Shown: positions 60,387-64,000 of the stretch, piece after piece
Position numbering within the stretch: position 1 is the stretch's first letter
Layout: each line of letters opens with the position of its first letter
Origin: Clostridiaceae bacterium JG1575
GTDB taxonomy: Bacteria; Bacillota; Clostridia; Clostridiales; Clostridiaceae
Assembly: GCA_002838815.1 (NCBI GenBank)
Contig: LQGW01000037.1
Location: 114,754 to 178,753, forward strand
Length of the DNA: 64,000 nt
Direction: 5' to 3'
Program-made: the position numbers and the translations under genes
Notes under the pieces: model-generated
Databases searched by the model: none
What the model was told of the DNA's origin: nothing
Seen by the model: the letters and a program-made list of their open reading frames with translations, nothing else

Positions 60387-63300
60387 GTGAAACGAAACCA
60401 AGAAGCAAATGCGCTACGGCATAAAGAAGGGATCCCCGCTGGGAAGAAGGATTTCGTGCACCTTCATCTGCACACGGAGTATTCCTTGCTGGATGGGTCG
60501 GGCAAAATCAAAGAGATGGTGGCTCGGGCCAAGGAATTGAACATGGATGCCCTAGCCATCACCGATCACGGCGTCATGTACGGCTGCGTGGAGTTTTACA
60601 AGGCCTGCAAGACGGCGGGAATCAAGCCCATTTTGGGTAGTGAAATCTATGTGTGCGCCTCGGACATGCATAAACGCACCTTGCACGACAACGCCATTCA
60701 CCACCTGGTGCTGCTGGTGAAAAACCAGACGGGCTATCAAAACCTCATGAAGATTGTCTCCGAGGGGTCTCTCTCCGGCTTTTACTATAAGCCCCGGGTG
60801 GATCACGATTTTTTGGCGCGCCACAGCGAGGGCCTCATTGCCTTGTCGGCCTGTCTTGGGGGAGAGGTTCAGGAAAATTTCAATCACGGTCAAAATGAAA
60901 AAGCCCGGGCGGCGGCCTTGTTTTATAAGGAAACCTTCCAGGACGGGTTCTACCTAGAGCTTCAAGATCATGGGCTGGCGGAGCAGAAAAAGGTCAACGC
61001 CCTCAACATTGAATTGGCTCGGGAGCTGGATATTCCCTTGGTTTGCACGAACGATGTGCACTACATCCGTCCAGAGGATGTGAAAAGCCATGATGTGTTG
61101 CTTTGCATTCAAACCCAGACCGCGGTGGATGAATCGGACCGCATGAAATATCCTTCTCCGGAGTTTTATTTAAAAAGCCCCGAACAAATGTGGGATCTTT
61201 TTAAGGAAGTGCCTTCGGCTTTGACGGCCACCCGGCGCATTGCGGATGAATGTTTTTTTGACTACGATTTTACCCAAAAACACGTCCCCACTTTTGATCT
61301 GCCCGAAGGGGTGGATCATGGGGAGGCGCTGGAGGCTCTTTGCTATGAGGGGCTGGCCCAAAAATACGAGGTCTTTTCTTTTGCACGGGGGCAAAAGATG
61401 ACCCAAAGCCTCGTCGCGCGCATGAAGGAACAGGAAGATCCCAAAGCAAAAACCTTGAATGAGCGGTTGCAGTATGAGCTTTCCGTCCTCAACCGCATGG
61501 GCTATGTGGATTACTTTCTCATTGTTTGGGATTTTATCAAATTTGCCGACGACCACGGCATCCCCACGGGGGCCGGCCGGGGATCTGCCGCAGCCTCTCT
61601 CGTGGCCTACACCCTAAACATTACAAAAATTGATCCCATCGCCTACCAGCTGCTTTTCGAGCGGTTTTTGAACCCCGAGCGCATCAGTATGCCCGACATT
61701 GATTCCGACTTTTGCTATGAGCGCCGTCAGGAAGTCATCGATTATGTAGTGGAGAAGTATGGGCAAGGCAATGTGGCGCAGATCATCACCTTTGGCACCA
61801 TGGCTGCTCGCGCGTGCATTCGCGATGTGGGCCGGGCCATGGGCTATCCCTATGGGGAGGTGGATCAAATCGCCAAGATGGTGCCGCAGGTGCTGGGCAT
61901 CACCATCGACAAAGCGCTGACCATGAATCCAGAGCTTCAAGGGGCCTATGAGAAGGATCCGCGGGTGCAAGAGCTCATCAACATCTCAAGGCGGTTAGAG
62001 GGCCTGCCGCGTCACGCCTCCACTCATGCCGCTGGGGTCGTCATTTCAGGACACCCCCTCGTGGAGGAGGTTCCGCTGCAGGCGAACGACGGCGCCATCG
62101 TCACTCAGTTTCCCATGGGGACTTTGGAGGAGTTGGGTCTTTTAAAGATGGATTTTTTGGGCCTTCGCACCTTGACGGTTATGCAAGACGCGGTGGAGAT
62201 GATCCGGGAGAATCGGGGCGTCGACATCGCCTTGGATGCCCTGGATTTTGAGGATCCCGAAGTCTATCAGATGATCGGCGAGGGGCACACGGTGGGGGTT
62301 TTCCAGTTGGAATCGGCGGGCATGACCTCGTTTATGAAGGAGCTCAAGCCAGAGAGCCTTGAAGACATCATCGCGGGAATCTCGTTATACCGTCCCGGAC
62401 CCATGGCGGAAATTCCCCGCTACATCGAAAACAAGCACCATCCCGAACAAGTCACCTATCTAACGCCGGAATTGGAACCCATCCTCAACGTGACCTACGG
62501 CGTAATGATCTACCAAGAACAAGTCATGCAGATTGTTCAGAATCTGGCCGGTTATTCCTTGGGGCGTGCGGATCTTGTGCGCCGAGCCATGAGTAAGAAA
62601 AAGCATGACGTTATGGAAAAGGAGCGGAAAAACTTCATTGAGGGCATTGTGGAGGATGGCGTCATCAAGGTCGCGGGCACCCGCCGGCGCGGGATCCCGG
62701 ACGAAGCGGCGGAAAAGATCTTCGATCAGATGGATTTTTTTGCATCCTATGCCTTCAATAAAGCCCATGCCGCCGCTTATGCGGTGATTGGCTATCAGAC
62801 CGCCTACCTGATGCATTATTATCCCGTGGAATGTATCGCAGCCATGCTCAATTCCTTTATTGGATCTGCCGACAAGGCTCATTTTTACATTCGCTACGCC
62901 AAATCTTTGGGGATTGACGTATTGCCCCCAGACATCAACGAATCCAAAACGCGCTTTACCGTCAAAGGCAACAGCATCAGCTTTGGTCTGGGCGGCATCA
63001 AAAACCTGGGCTTCTCCTTTTTGGATGCCGTGATCGCGGTGCGCCAAGACAAGGGGCACTTCCAATCCTTTGGCGAATTTGTGGCCGCTACAGAAGAAGT
63101 CGGGCTCAACAAGCGCGCCTGTGAATGCCTCATCAAATCGGGCGCTCTCGATGGGTTCGGGGTGGCCCGCGCCAGTCTTTTAGCGGTCTATGAACGCCTT
63201 TTGGAGAGCTACTCGGCCAAAAGGCGCAGCGTCATTAAAGGGCAACTCTCGTTTTTTGAGGCGTCCGAGGCGTTGGGGGCTCCTAAGGGATTGGGATTGG

Positions 63301-64000
63301 GTCTTGAGGCGCCGGAGCTTCCGGAGTTTCCGCTGAAGGATCGTCTGCAGATGGAAAAAGAGATGACCGGTCTCTATCTTTCGGGTCATCCCTTGGACGA
63401 ATATCAAGAGGAGCTGGCGGCGGTTTCCACCGTGTATGCCGACGATTTACAATCGGACGGCCTTTTGGATGATGTACGGGATGAAGCCAGTCTTCATTTG
63501 GAGCAAAACCTGGGGGAAGACCCGCTCTATCGAGATGGGATGCGCGTCACCATGGGTGGCATTGTTACGGGCATCACGCGGAAAATTACGAAAAAAAATA
63601 CCATGATGGCTTTTGCGGTTTTGGAGGATCCCACCGGAGAGGTGGAACTTGTCATCTTTCCCCAATCCTATGAATCCCTCAAGGGATTTTTGCGGGAAGA
63701 TGAAGTGGTGGCTGTTTCTGGGCGCCTTCAGATGCGGGAGGAAGAGGGCGCCAAGATTTTGGTGGAGGATATCGTGCCCATTGAGCGTGGGAAGACCCCC
63801 CTTTTTCGCTTGGGCAAGGGCCGGCCACAGACCCGGCGGACCCTGGCGCCTGAAAAAAAGAGTCCAGAGCCCCAAGGGCCTCCTTCCAAGCCCGTACCCC
63901 CCTCAAAGGGGAAGGAAACGGCGCAAGAGGCGGCAGATAAAATATATTTGCGGTTTTCCGACCGGGAAACGGCCCAAGCGAATTTACGGGACCTTGGGGA
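60387..64000 (+). CDS. dnaE: DNA polymerase III alpha subunit DnaE (3' end outside window)
   Basis: The frame stays open to the window edge (over 1200 codons). An N-terminal PHP domain (FVHLHLHTEYSLLDGSGKI, ITDHGVMYGCVEF) is followed by the C-family polymerase core: GRGSAAASLVAYTL and the catalytic MPDIDSDFCYERR near residue 434, then helix-hairpin-helix (GFGVARAS region) and an OB domain (VTMGGIVTGITRKITKKNTMMAF). The start is GTG at 60387 after AAAAGGAAGG. DnaE synthesises DNA; in Firmicutes it often works with PolC. No stop in the window. Confidence 0.95.
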   Translation, partial: MKRNQEANALRHKEGIPAGKKDFVHLHLHTEYSLLDGSGKIKEMVARAKELNMDALAITDHGVMYGCVEFYKACKTAGIKPILGSEIYVCASDMHKRTLHDNAIHHLVLLVKNQTGYQNLMKIVSEGSLSGFYYKPRVDHDFLARHSEGLIALSACLGGEVQENFNHGQNEKARAAALFYKETFQDGFYLELQDHGLAEQKKVNALNIELARELDIPLVCTNDVHYIRPEDVKSHDVLLCIQTQTAVDESDRMKYPSPEFYLKSPEQMWDLFKEVPSALTATRRIADECFFDYDFTQKHVPTFDLPEGVDHGEALEALCYEGLAQKYEVFSFARGQKMTQSLVARMKEQEDPKAKTLNERLQYELSVLNRMGYVDYFLIVWDFIKFADDHGIPTGAGRGSAAASLVAYTLNITKIDPIAYQLLFERFLNPERISMPDIDSDFCYERRQEVIDYVVEKYGQGNVAQIITFGTMAARACIRDVGRAMGYPYGEVDQIAKMVPQVLGITIDKALTMNPELQGAYEKDPRVQELINISRRLEGLPRHASTHAAGVVISGHPLVEEVPLQANDGAIVTQFPMGTLEELGLLKMDFLGLRTLTVMQDAVEMIRENRGVDIALDALDFEDPEVYQMIGEGHTVGVFQLESAGMTSFMKELKPESLEDIIAGISLYRPGPMAEIPRYIENKHHPEQVTYLTPELEPILNVTYGVMIYQEQVMQIVQNLAGYSLGRADLVRRAMSKKKHDVMEKERKNFIEGIVEDGVIKVAGTRRRGIPDEAAEKIFDQMDFFASYAFNKAHAAAYAVIGYQTAYLMHYYPVECIAAMLNSFIGSADKAHFYIRYAKSLGIDVLPPDINESKTRFTVKGNSISFGLGGIKNLGFSFLDAVIAVRQDKGHFQSFGEFVAATEEVGLNKRACECLIKSGALDGFGVARASLLAVYERLLESYSAKRRSVIKGQLSFFEASEALGAPKGLGLGLEAPELPEFPLKDRLQMEKEMTGLYLSGHPLDEYQEELAAVSTVYADDLQSDGLLDDVRDEASLHLEQNLGEDPLYRDGMRVTMGGIVTGITRKITKKNTMMAFAVLEDPTGEVELVIFPQSYESLKGFLREDEVVAVSGRLQMREEEGAKILVEDIVPIERGKTPLFRLGKGRPQTRRTLAPEKKSPEPQGPPSKPVPPSKGKETAQEAADKIYLRFSDRETAQANLRDLG

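Overview
The window looks like chromosome from a strictly anaerobic, amino-acid-fermenting Firmicute (Clostridia or Tissierellia type), with fairly high GC for that group. Pointers are a complete D-proline reductase (prd) locus for Stickland fermentation, the anaerobic ribonucleotide reductase pair nrdD/nrdG, a flavodiiron protein, and cell-wall and division genes of Gram-positive type (ftsW/PBP, murB, rapZ-yvcK-whiA, ftsEX). Three genes contain an in-frame TGA best read as selenocysteine (Sec, U): a peroxiredoxin (4193-4666, minus), a small HesB/IscA-like protein (10996-11286, minus) and prdB (56874-57599). A conventional gene caller would truncate all three.

Layout. 1-4.0 kb: the end of an ABC-F ATPase, a MATE transporter, then a MarR regulator overlapping a second MATE transporter. 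4.0-12.0 kb: tRNA-Phe, selenoperoxiredoxin, a cytosolic parvulin, an aminotransferase, HAD and PAP2 phosphatases, a TrmN6-like methyltransferase with rsmI, DUF1836 and YvrJ proteins, the HesB-like selenoprotein and a lipoprotein. 12.2-22.7 kb: an XPD/DinG-type helicase with a nuclease-like N-terminus, a YihY protein, hisS, an FAD oxidoreductase, acpS, a membrane protein, NAD(P)HX repair (nnr) and alr. 22.8-23.3 kb: an isolated AT-richer P-loop kinase gene. 23.6-34.4 kb: a YitT protein behind a structured leader, ftsE-ftsX-S41 protease, uvrB-uvrA and a flavodiiron protein. 34.7-41.4 kb: an FHA protein, an FtsW-type polymerase, a class B PBP, uvrC and murB. 41.6-46.5 kb: nrdDG, with a candidate 170-nt structured RNA upstream of nrdD, a D-cysteine desulfhydrase-like enzyme and a lipoprotein. 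46.7-51.6 kb: rapZ-yvcK-whiA and a YtoI-like regulator. 51.6-60.3 kb: prdR, prdC, prdA, a small ORF, prdB, prdD, prdE, prdF and a Dabb protein. 60.4 kb to the end: dnaE, cut by the window edge.

How the prd region works: PrdR, a sigma-54 activator, probably binds two palindromes whose centres are 21 bp apart (53204-53242) and activates a near-consensus -24/-12 promoter (53339-53355). PrdF makes D-proline, the pyruvoyl/Sec enzyme PrdA/PrdB reduces it to 5-aminovalerate, and the RnfC-like PrdC probably delivers electrons. PrdD and PrdE together correspond to a copy of PrdA split at the position where PrdA cleaves itself.

The most interesting items are the divergent HesB-like selenoprotein with a SECIS-like hairpin and a Shine-Dalgarno-masking 5' hairpin, the untranslated RNA upstream of nrdD, the yitT attenuator-like leader, and the PrdD/PrdE split. 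All calls come from reading the sequence; no database search was possible.
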